The notes under the pieces: generated by a model
What the model saw: the letters and a program-made list of their open reading frames with translations, nothing else
What the model was told of the DNA's origin: nothing
The model's database searches: none
Part shown: in pieces, positions 56,955-64,000 of the stretch
Layout of the letters: the number at the start of each line of letters is the position of its first letter
Numbering within the stretch: position 1 is the stretch's first letter
Assembly: GCA_964445695.1 (NCBI GenBank)
Contig: CAYULF010000018.1
Coordinates: 1 to 64,000, forward strand
Direction of reading: 5' to 3'
Source of the DNA: JAUIKM01 sp964445695
Lineage (GTDB): Bacteria; Bacteroidota; Ignavibacteria; Kapaibacteriales; UBA7675
DNA length: 64,000 bases
Translations under genes and position numbers: made by a program

Positions 56955-56992
56955 TGTGTATCACATTGAATGTGTTTGTATCGAGATGTCTC

Positions 56993-59900
56993 TTACTTGG
57001 TCACCACCATCGAGTGCGCCTGCTGGTAAGGACCGGCTGTCATCGTGTAGGTGTATACACCGGCCGGAAGCTCGGAGGCGTCCAGCTCGATCTCGTAGAC
57101 GCCGGCGTCCATCGGCTGGTCAACCAACACTTTGACGACTTCGCCCATCGAGTTGTACAGCACTACGTTCGTGTAGGCGCGGAAACCGACGGAGTACGCA
57201 ATCGTCGTCGAACCGTTCACAGGGTTCGGAGCGACATTGCGCAGACCAAAGGTCGTACCCGACAGCGTGATGAAACGACCGTCGTTCAGACAGATCGGAT
57301 TGATCGACAGGCTGCCCGGATCTTCTTCATCAAGTACACAGACGCGGCGGCTTTCTTCCAGGATTTCAACCGACAAGCCGATCGGCAGCGTCGTTTCGTC
57401 GTGCAGGTACAGTTGGAAGTTCAGTTGCGCCAGCAGGCCTTCGGCCGAGACCGGAGCATCGAAGCGCAGCGTGAATTTCGAGTATCCGTCGACACGGCTG
57501 TGCTCGATATCGCCGATCAGGTTGGCGCCGGCCACCGGACGAACTTCTTTCAGGCGCGCAGCGCCGAGATCGTAGTTCAGCGTCACGATAGCGCCGACGA
57601 TGCCGCATTCCTGCGTGTCGTTGTAGTCCGTATCAGTGTTGTTGATCGTCAGATCGAGATCGGTCGAAAGGCCCGGCGTCAGCGGTGTGCGGTCGTCTTC
57701 CAGATCGAAGTTGACCGTCACCGTGTGAGCTTCGCCTTCGATGACCGAACGCAGGTCGGCGCCCAGGCTGTGCTCGAGGATCACCACGTCCGTGAACGTG
57801 CCCACGCCCGACGGCGTGAACTGGATCTCGATTTCTACGCTGCCGTTGCCCGGCACCTGGATGGGCGTCGGCGTTACAATGACGAACTCGCCGCTGTTGT
57901 TTTCCAGGTACATGTTCTCAATCGTAGCACCGGACGGGTTGTCCGTTGAGGCCGTGATCGTCAGCGTCGGCGTGGCGCACAGCAGGCGGTCGCCGAAGTC
58001 GAGGTTCGTCACCGTCATACCACCCGGCGTGTCACAGGAGCCGGTGATCTGCACGACCGTCGTGGCCGGATCGACCAATGCCGGATCATTTTCGTGCGCG
58101 TCATGGCTGATCGTCACATTGACGTTGTCCGGTCCGCCGTTGGCCGCAAAGGCAACGTCGACTTCCATCGACTGGCCGATCGGAAGCATGCGCGGAGTGT
58201 CGAAGGTCAGCATGTTGCCCGCGATCATCACACCGGCAGCCGGTTCCCAGCTGTAGTTCGGATTGGCGCCCTGATTCTCGAATTCAAGCGAGTAAATCGT
58301 CAGCGGCTCGCTGGCGTTCGGGTCGCTCGTGATCGTCACAAAACCGCGCTCTTCCGACTCCGTGTTGCACATGATCTGCGCAAAGTCGTAGCCGTCGGCG
58401 ATGATCTTCGGAATGATACCTTCGCCCGTCACTTCGCCCGTACCGGCGTAACCGGCGCGGTCGATGCGCTGCGTTGCGGCGCGGTCAACAAAGAACGGAG
58501 GAATAATCGTTTCGGTAATGACGCCTTCAGCCGTCGGCGTATAGGAGATGCGTGCTTCAACAATATTGGCGGGATCCCAGGTCGACGGATCGGCATCCGG
58601 ATCGGTAGAACCGATGGAATAGCTGTTGTTGTCGTCACGGAGATCGCGTCCTTCACCAACAAAGTAGATCGACGTGATCGTGTAGGGGCCGGAAGTCCAT
58701 TGGCCTTCAGGCTGTCCCTGCCAGTTCAGGCTCGGAGCCTTGAAGAACACTTCGTTTTCACCAAAGTTGATAAACTGCACCACCGTTTGACCCGGCGTTT
58801 CAACCGTCGCGCCGACGCGCACCTGACCGAAGTCGTAGTTGCCAACAAACGGAGCCGACTCGATCGTGCTGCCGCGCCAGTTGGAACGCGGTTTGTATTC
58901 GCGGGCGTACTCTTCTTTGGCGTTCGAGTTGAAGTCGACTTCAAAGACGTAGTCGCCTGATACAGCAGATTCAAAACAGATCGTCGTAAAGACCTGCTCC
59001 TCACCCGGTTTGATCGTCACCTGCGGCATCGGGTTCGGATTGCCGCCGTCCCAGACAAAGGGACCGGCAGTCAGGTCGCCGCTCGAAGCGCTGAAGAGCG
59101 TAATCGTTTCGATCGTCAGGTCGGCCGTACCGATGTTGCGGACCAGCACGCCGGTTGCATTGCTCTGGCTTTTGCAGACGCGTTTGTTGATGGGCTGAAC
59201 TCCGACGTTGTAATCGGCCACCCAGATAGACGGTGTCACACCGCGACCGATCAGCTCGGCCAGCGGGAATTCAAGACATTCGGTTTCGGCCTTGACGAAG
59301 TCACGGTCGACTGCTTCGGGATCTTCGAGGTCCGTGGTTTCGGTATCCGGCGTATACATCAGTTCCACCGTGATTTCCTCACTCGGCTCCATCAGCAGCG
59401 GCGCTTCCTCGCTTGCGTCCAGCACGCGTTGCGGACCGACGATCGTAAACAGATCGCCTCGTTCCAACTCAACTTTGCGCACTTCCAGAATCTTGGTCGT
59501 CGGGTTGCGCAGGATCGCCTGTTGCGTGCCGCTTTCGCCCAACAGAATGTTGCCGAACTGCACCGGATCGGGCACCATCTCAACCAGATCGGCCGTATAG
59601 AAGACCGAGTCAATCGTCACGTTGCCGGCGCGGTCAAGGACAGTAAAGACAGCCTTGGCGTCCTTGGTGGGATCGATGACATTAAAACAGAATTCAAAAC
59701 GCGTAATCATCGGATCGGGTTTGATCACGGGCGCTGTTTTGAGTTCGAGTTCGTAGTTGTAGCTGATCGGATTGTCCGGATCTTCGCCTTCGATCATCGT
59801 GATCGCACTGATACCGGTATCTTCCTGGCGCGGATCGTCCTTTGAATCGCCGTTGACCAACTCAGTGGCCGTGATGCAGTACTGACCGCAGTCTTCCACC

Positions 59901-61438
59901 ACTTCAAGCGGCGGCGGCACCGTATCGAGTTTGTCGAGTTTGTTCAGGGCCATAGCAGCGGGCCAGCCATACGATTCCCAACGGCTGAATCCGTAGATGT
60001 ATCCGCCGAATTTGGTTTTGCCGTTGCTGGAAATGCGGTGTGCGCCAGGCTGCAAGTTGATGCGCGCCCAGTACAGATTTGTTTCCGGAATCTGATTCAC
60101 CAGGAAGAGCGGATCTTTTTTGACGACAAATTCACCGTCGAGAATGATCGAGCGCAGGTTTTCCTGCGAGGGGTCGTTCGGATCGCCTTCGGCGATAATA
60201 TTGAACCAGTTCGTCGTGAACTCGGCATTCGACGGCGTCTGGAAGACGGTAGCCGGAATGTACTGCTCCTGCGGCACTACCTGCACCATGAAGGGGTCGA
60301 ATTCCTGGGCGTTGTCCCAAACGGCCGAGTAAGAGTACTGCATGACAAAAACGGGTTTGTCGGCTTCCCATATGGCGGTGCCGCGGATCGAGACCGCGCC
60401 GCCTTGCTGCGGGTTGACTTCTTCAAATTCAGCCCAGTCACCTGCATCCGAAAGCGTACCATTTTTAATGCCGAGCAGCTCTTTGTCATTTTCTTTGTCG
60501 TAGTAGCGCACTTCGTACTTGGTGTTGGGTTGCGACGCCAGAATACGGAAGTAATCGCCGCGATTTTCGCGTTTGAGTTCGAGCGAGATATAGCGCTTGC
60601 CCCAGGTTGCCAGAGGCGGAATCATGGCCGCAAGAACGTCGCGGCTGGTTTGGCCGATGGCCGTTGGAATAATGGTTCGCTGGTGGAAGGCTATGAGACC
60701 GATTGGTTTTGTCGCGGTTATCTTGGTGCCTGTCATGTCGAAAGCACGGTCGATACCCGTTCCGCGCACCATATAGGTCTGACCTTTATTCAGCGAAACG
60801 CTGTAGGGCTGACCAATGGACTTACCTCCTTTTGTCGTACCGCCGGCGGAGCTTCCATCGAGGCGGAAAACAACTTGCGTTTCATCTTCTTTAGCCACGA
60901 TGACAAATCCACCGCCGCGGAAGCGACTCGTTTCAGGATAGTCATAGTAGCTGCAATGCATGTACTGGCGATCCCAGACATTCGTCGGCAGCGCCAGATA
61001 ACCTTCAGATGAAAATTGTTTGGCTGTCATCACATACACCGAAATGGCGTCGTCGGATGTCAGCAGAATACCTTTATCCGTCACGATCTCACTTTCGCGG
61101 ACTTCCATTGCCCAGGAGAGTTCACCAGTCAGATCGGAAAATGTCGTGATATCAAGAGCAGTAACAGGTTTGGTAATGGGACCGATACCCAGGCCGGGCA
61201 TCTCCAGCGTAACTTCCGTGTTGACGCTGGCAGTCACGTAAATTTCCAGTGCGCGCGTCTGAATCGCTGCATCGTCCGCTTCGTTCGGCGGCATTGCAAT
61301 CCAGAATTCGCGACCTTGCGCCGAGTTGTTCAATAACTCTTCGGCGGTTGGAGCTCGGTTGCCCTTCAACTGGCTGTAAAGATCTCCGGTACAAACCAGA
61401 AGGAATGCAAGAACAACGTACCCAATAGTTCGCTTCAT
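56993..61438 (-). CDS. Giant IgGFc-type / ASH-repeat surface protein with T9SS tail
   Basis: 1,481 residues. The signal peptide (MKRTIGYVVLAFLLVCTGDL) ends near YSQLK. The N-terminal third (about 25-500) resembles the IgGFc-binding-protein N-terminal domain of bacterial surface proteins (GREFWIAMPPNEAD, RALEIYVTASVNTEV, SDDAISVYVMTAKQ, GTKITATKPIGLIAFHQR). Five ASH-type repeats follow at about 628-1240 (VQFGNILLGESGT, YDFGQVRVGATVE, YDFAQIMCNTESE, LDFGDRLLCATPT), then a cohesin-like domain (about 1249-1390) and the sorting tail LRNVAPNPVNGSTTI...GVYTYTMTAGPYQQAHSMVV. GGAGGA 8 nt upstream fixes the ATG at 61438. The gene is notably TTAA-poor. Confidence 0.9.
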   Translation of the reverse strand: MKRTIGYVVLAFLLVCTGDLYSQLKGNRAPTAEELLNNSAQGREFWIAMPPNEADDAAIQTRALEIYVTASVNTEVTLEMPGLGIGPITKPVTALDITTFSDLTGELSWAMEVRESEIVTDKGILLTSDDAISVYVMTAKQFSSEGYLALPTNVWDRQYMHCSYYDYPETSRFRGGGFVIVAKEDETQVVFRLDGSSAGGTTKGGKSIGQPYSVSLNKGQTYMVRGTGIDRAFDMTGTKITATKPIGLIAFHQRTIIPTAIGQTSRDVLAAMIPPLATWGKRYISLELKRENRGDYFRILASQPNTKYEVRYYDKENDKELLGIKNGTLSDAGDWAEFEEVNPQQGGAVSIRGTAIWEADKPVFVMQYSYSAVWDNAQEFDPFMVQVVPQEQYIPATVFQTPSNAEFTTNWFNIIAEGDPNDPSQENLRSIILDGEFVVKKDPLFLVNQIPETNLYWARINLQPGAHRISSNGKTKFGGYIYGFSRWESYGWPAAMALNKLDKLDTVPPPLEVVEDCGQYCITATELVNGDSKDDPRQEDTGISAITMIEGEDPDNPISYNYELELKTAPVIKPDPMITRFEFCFNVIDPTKDAKAVFTVLDRAGNVTIDSVFYTADLVEMVPDPVQFGNILLGESGTQQAILRNPTTKILEVRKVELERGDLFTIVGPQRVLDASEEAPLLMEPSEEITVELMYTPDTETTDLEDPEAVDRDFVKAETECLEFPLAELIGRGVTPSIWVADYNVGVQPINKRVCKSQSNATGVLVRNIGTADLTIETITLFSASSGDLTAGPFVWDGGNPNPMPQVTIKPGEEQVFTTICFESAVSGDYVFEVDFNSNAKEEYAREYKPRSNWRGSTIESAPFVGNYDFGQVRVGATVETPGQTVVQFINFGENEVFFKAPSLNWQGQPEGQWTSGPYTITSIYFVGEGRDLRDDNNSYSIGSTDPDADPSTWDPANIVEARISYTPTAEGVITETIIPPFFVDRAATQRIDRAGYAGTGEVTGEGIIPKIIADGYDFAQIMCNTESEERGFVTITSDPNASEPLTIYSLEFENQGANPNYSWEPAAGVMIAGNMLTFDTPRMLPIGQSMEVDVAFAANGGPDNVNVTISHDAHENDPALVDPATTVVQITGSCDTPGGMTVTNLDFGDRLLCATPTLTITASTDNPSGATIENMYLENNSGEFVIVTPTPIQVPGNGSVEIEIQFTPSGVGTFTDVVILEHSLGADLRSVIEGEAHTVTVNFDLEDDRTPLTPGLSTDLDLTINNTDTDYNDTQECGIVGAIVTLNYDLGAARLKEVRPVAGANLIGDIEHSRVDGYSKFTLRFDAPVSAEGLLAQLNFQLYLHDETTLPIGLSVEILEESRRVCVLDEEDPGSLSINPICLNDGRFITLSGTTFGLRNVAPNPVNGSTTIAYSVGFRAYTNVVLYNSMGEVVKVLVDQPMDAGVYEIELDASELPAGVYTYTMTAGPYQQAHSMVVTK

Positions 61439-61446
61439 ATAGTAAA

Positions 61447-61452
61447 TCCTCC
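61447..61452 (-). promoter_or_regulatory. Strong ribosome-binding site fixing the start at 61438
   Basis: GGAGGA on the minus strand, 8 nt before the ATG. It lies inside the longer open frame that begins at 61468, so the inner ATG is the start. Confidence 0.8.
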
Positions 61453-61883
61453 AGGAACAAGCAAGCAACGCAGGGAACGCCGCCTCCTCAGGATACAGAA
61501 TTATATTATTTGTGAAATCTCGATGTCAAAACAGATGAAGATTTTGAAGGGCGACAACCCGACATGTTGGTCGTCAGAAAACCGGAGTGCCACACATCTA
61601 TACTTATCGCAGTGCAATTTCGGCTCAATGTCGGCTTTGCGCGATGCAAAATCCCTCTCCGACGTTGATGCGGATAGCTTTTGAATAAGAACAGGCGTGG
61701 CTCGAGCACAGAAAACAATATACTAATAATCATTTCCCAACAATAATTAGCTGGATATTGCCCCTGGGTAAATCGCCCGAGAATCTCGCATTTAATGTTT
61801 TCAAGGAAGTAAGAAAAGTATCCACCCTGTTCTCAAGGTGCATAGACAGGCACATGATCTATTTGTCACGGTGAATCTTCTGC

Positions 61884-61922
61884 AAAAAAAAGCGGCGAAG
61901 AAGTGTTGAACTTCTTCGCCGC
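61884..61922 (-). terminator. Terminator of the second IgGFc/ASH gene
   Basis: Arms GCGGCGAAGAAG and CTTCTTCGCCGC pair perfectly around 7 nt. On the minus strand eight T residues follow, about 60 nt past the stop at 61982. Confidence 0.94.
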
Positions 61923-61981
61923 CTTTATTGCGGTCCGGGATCGTCGGCTCCCTCAGGAGCGTCCCGGTTTCAGTCGCGGTA

Positions 61982-64000
61982 TTATTTGGTCACCACCATC
62001 GAATGCGCCTGCTGGTAAGGACCGGCTGTCATGCTGTACGTGTACACACCGGCCGGAAGCTCGGAGGCGTCCAGCTCGATCTCGTAGACGCCGGCGTCCA
62101 TCGGCTGGTCAACCAACACTTTGACGACTTCGCCCATCGAGTTGTACAGCACTACGTTCGTGTAGGCGCGGAAACCGACGGAGTACGCAATCGTCGTCGA
62201 ACCGTTCACAGGGTTCGGAGCGACATTGCGCAGACCAAAGGTCGTACCCGACAGCGTGATGAAACGACCGTCGTTCAGACAGATCGGATTGATCTGCAGG
62301 CTGCCCGGATCTTCTTCATCAAGCACACAGACGCGGCGGCTTTCTTCCAGAATTTCAACCGACAAGTCGATCGGCAGCGACGTCTCGTCGTGCAGGTACA
62401 GCTGGAAGTTCAGTCGCGCCAGCACGCCTTCGGCCGAAACCGGAGCATCGAAACGCAGCGTGAAGGTCGTATAACCGTCGATGCGGCTGTGCTCGATATT
62501 GCCAATCAGGTTGGCGCCGGCCACCGGACGAACTTCGGTCATGCGCGCAGCGCCGAGATCGTAGTTCAGCGTCACGATGACACCGACGATTCCACTCTCC
62601 TGCGTGTCGTTGTAAGCAGTATTTGTGTTGTTGATCGTCAGGTCGAGTTCAGTTTCCTGGCCCGGCGTCAGCAGCGTCGGATCGTCTTCCAGATCGAAGT
62701 TGACCGTCACCGTGTGGGCTTCGCCTTCGATGACCGAACGCAGGTCGGCGCCCAGGCTGTGCTCAAGGATCACCACGTCCGTGAACGTACCTACGCCCGA
62801 CGGCGTGAACTGGATCTCGATATCTACACTGCCGTTGCCCGGCACCTGGATAGGCGTCGGCGTCACAATCACAAACTCGGAGCTGTTGTTCTCCAGGTAC
62901 ATGCCCGTGATCGTAGCACCGGACGGGTTGTCCGTCGTTGCCGTGATCGTCAGCGTCGGCGTGGCGCACAGCAGACGGTCGCCGAAGTCGAGGTTCGTCA
63001 CCGTCATACCACCCGGCGTGTCGCAGGAGCCGGTGATCTGCACGACCGTCGTGGCCGGATCGACCAGTGCCGGATCATTTTCGTGCGCGTCATGGCTGAT
63101 CGTCACGTCGACGTTATCCGGTCCGCCGTTGGCGGCAAAGGCCACATCGACTTCGATCGACTGACCGATGGGAAGCAGGCGCGGCGTGTCGAAAGTCAGC
63201 AGATTGCCCGCGATCGTCACACCGGCAGCCGGTTCCCAACTGTAGTTCGGATTGGCGCCCTGATTCTCGAATTCAAGCGAGTAGATCGTCAGCGGCTCGC
63301 TGGCGTTCGGGTCGCTCGTGATCGTCACAAAACCGCGCTCTTCCGACTCCGTGTTGCACATGATCTGCGCAAAGTCGTAGCCGTCGGCGATGATCTTCGG
63401 AATGATACCTTCGCCCGTCACTTCGCCCGTACCGGCGTAACCGGCGCGGTCGATGCGCTGAGTACCTGCCTGGTCGGAAAAGAACGGCGGGACGATCGTT
63501 TCAGTAATGACGCCTTCGGCCGTCGGCGTGTAGGAGATGCGCGCCTCAAAGATATTGGCGGGATCCCAGGTCGACGGGTCGGCATCCGGATCGGTGCGAT
63601 TCAGGGTGTACAGATTGTTGTCCGCACGAAGGTCCACTCCGGGGTTGCCCAGATTGTAGATAGCGGTAATCGTGTACGGTCCAAAGGTCCATTGACCCTC
63701 GGGCTGACCTTGCCAGTTTGTGTTCGGTGCACGGAAGCGCACCGGATTTTGACCAAAGTTAATGAACTGCACCACCGTTTCGCCCGGCGTTTCAACCGTG
63801 GCGCCGACGCGCACCTGACCGAAGTCGTAGTTGCCAACGAAGGGCGACGACTCAATCGTGCTGCCGCGCCAAACCGAACGCGGTTTGTATTCGCGAGCAT
63901 ATTCTTCTTTGGCGTTCGAGTTGAAATCGACCTCAAAGACGTAATCGCCCGATGTCGGAGACTGGAAGCAGATTCGTTCGAATCGCTCCTCGCCGCCCGG
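61982..64000 (-). CDS. Giant ASH-repeat surface protein with T9SS tail, partial (N-terminus beyond the right edge)
   Basis: 672 residues are visible. The frame runs unbroken to the last base of the window (first visible residues PGGEERFERICFQ), so the start lies outside. The whole visible part matches the C-terminal 680 or so residues of the neighbouring protein, nearly residue for residue: ASH repeats (YDFGQVRVGATVE, YDFAQIMCNTESE, LDFGDRLLCATPT), cohesin-like domain and tail LRNVAPNPVNGSTTI. Differences cluster near 63590-63760 (TLNRTDPDADPST against SIGSTDPDADPST) and near 62540-62680. Stop-to-stop distance to the neighbour is 4,989 bp, consistent with tandem duplication of a whole gene. 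Confidence 0.9.
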   Translation of the reverse strand, partial: PGGEERFERICFQSPTSGDYVFEVDFNSNAKEEYAREYKPRSVWRGSTIESSPFVGNYDFGQVRVGATVETPGETVVQFINFGQNPVRFRAPNTNWQGQPEGQWTFGPYTITAIYNLGNPGVDLRADNNLYTLNRTDPDADPSTWDPANIFEARISYTPTAEGVITETIVPPFFSDQAGTQRIDRAGYAGTGEVTGEGIIPKIIADGYDFAQIMCNTESEERGFVTITSDPNASEPLTIYSLEFENQGANPNYSWEPAAGVTIAGNLLTFDTPRLLPIGQSIEVDVAFAANGGPDNVDVTISHDAHENDPALVDPATTVVQITGSCDTPGGMTVTNLDFGDRLLCATPTLTITATTDNPSGATITGMYLENNSSEFVIVTPTPIQVPGNGSVDIEIQFTPSGVGTFTDVVILEHSLGADLRSVIEGEAHTVTVNFDLEDDPTLLTPGQETELDLTINNTNTAYNDTQESGIVGVIVTLNYDLGAARMTEVRPVAGANLIGNIEHSRIDGYTTFTLRFDAPVSAEGVLARLNFQLYLHDETSLPIDLSVEILEESRRVCVLDEEDPGSLQINPICLNDGRFITLSGTTFGLRNVAPNPVNGSTTIAYSVGFRAYTNVVLYNSMGEVVKVLVDQPMDAGVYEIELDASELPAGVYTYSMTAGPYQQAHSMVVTK

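Larger units (their letters stand above)
61439..61981. other. Spacer between the two IgGFc/ASH genes
   Basis: 543 bp, AT-rich in its middle. It holds the terminator at 61884-61922, the ribosome-binding site at 61447 and presumably the promoter of the gene starting at 61438. No gene is supported. Confidence 0.6.

Noticed and set aside
1..64000. tRNA, rRNA or T9SS machinery genes
   Set aside because: I looked through the spacers for cloverleaf-like arms and through the proteins for known Por/Spr components and found none I could support.

Overview
The window reads as chromosomal DNA of a Gram-negative, flagellated member of the FCB superphylum. The most likely placement is the Chlorobi / Ignavibacteria / Kapabacteria side of Bacteroidota (inference). 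Three things suggest this: many secreted proteins end in a type IX secretion (T9SS) type-A-like sorting domain; giant surface proteins combine SBBP beta-propellers with ASH ('choice-of-anchor D') repeats; and a serine-palmitoyltransferase-like enzyme sits beside flagellar export genes. The DNA is moderately GC-rich. I saw no rRNA, tRNA, CRISPR array, insertion sequence or phage gene. No T9SS machinery gene is present, so T9SS export is inferred from cargo tails only.

Layout. 1-4445 (minus, cut by the left edge) is a giant repeat protein with at least nine modules of about 130-150 residues. 5.5-17 kb is mostly housekeeping: a serine-palmitoyltransferase-like enzyme diverging from Lon protease, an outer-membrane barrel protein, glucose-6-phosphate isomerase, an OmpA/TSP3 protein and a membrane-anchored DUF255 thioredoxin-domain protein. 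17.4-18.5 kb is a secreted TPR protein, followed by about 1 kb of gene-free DNA with short direct repeats. 19.4-24.8 kb (minus) is the flagellar export-gate operon fliP-fliQ-fliR-flhB-flhA. 25.2-32.3 kb (minus) holds three tandem paralogues of a secreted glucose/sorbosone-dehydrogenase-like propeller protein, all with C-terminal sorting tails. 32.5-39.6 kb holds an MltD-like lytic transglycosylase with five LysM domains, metG, and an ECF sigma factor overlapping its probable anti-sigma factor.

39.8-64 kb is the most distinctive part: 24 kb transcribed entirely from the minus strand and devoted to the cell surface. It has a double-OmpA barrel protein and a degenerate paralogue of it, an Ig-like T9SS cargo, two roughly 1,635-residue SBBP/ASH proteins, and two giant IgGFc/ASH proteins whose C-terminal halves are almost identical, the last one running off the right edge. 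The likely theme is a family of large exported proteins anchored through T9SS tails, placed next to peptidoglycan-binding OmpA proteins.

Two DNA-level patterns cross gene boundaries. TTAA and GTTAAC are conspicuously frequent in the 7-44 kb genes and spacers but nearly absent from the giant surface genes. A perfect 29-nt hairpin and a T-rich motif recur in intergenic DNA. Starts were chosen from ribosome-binding sites and signal peptides, and several are well inside the longest possible frame.
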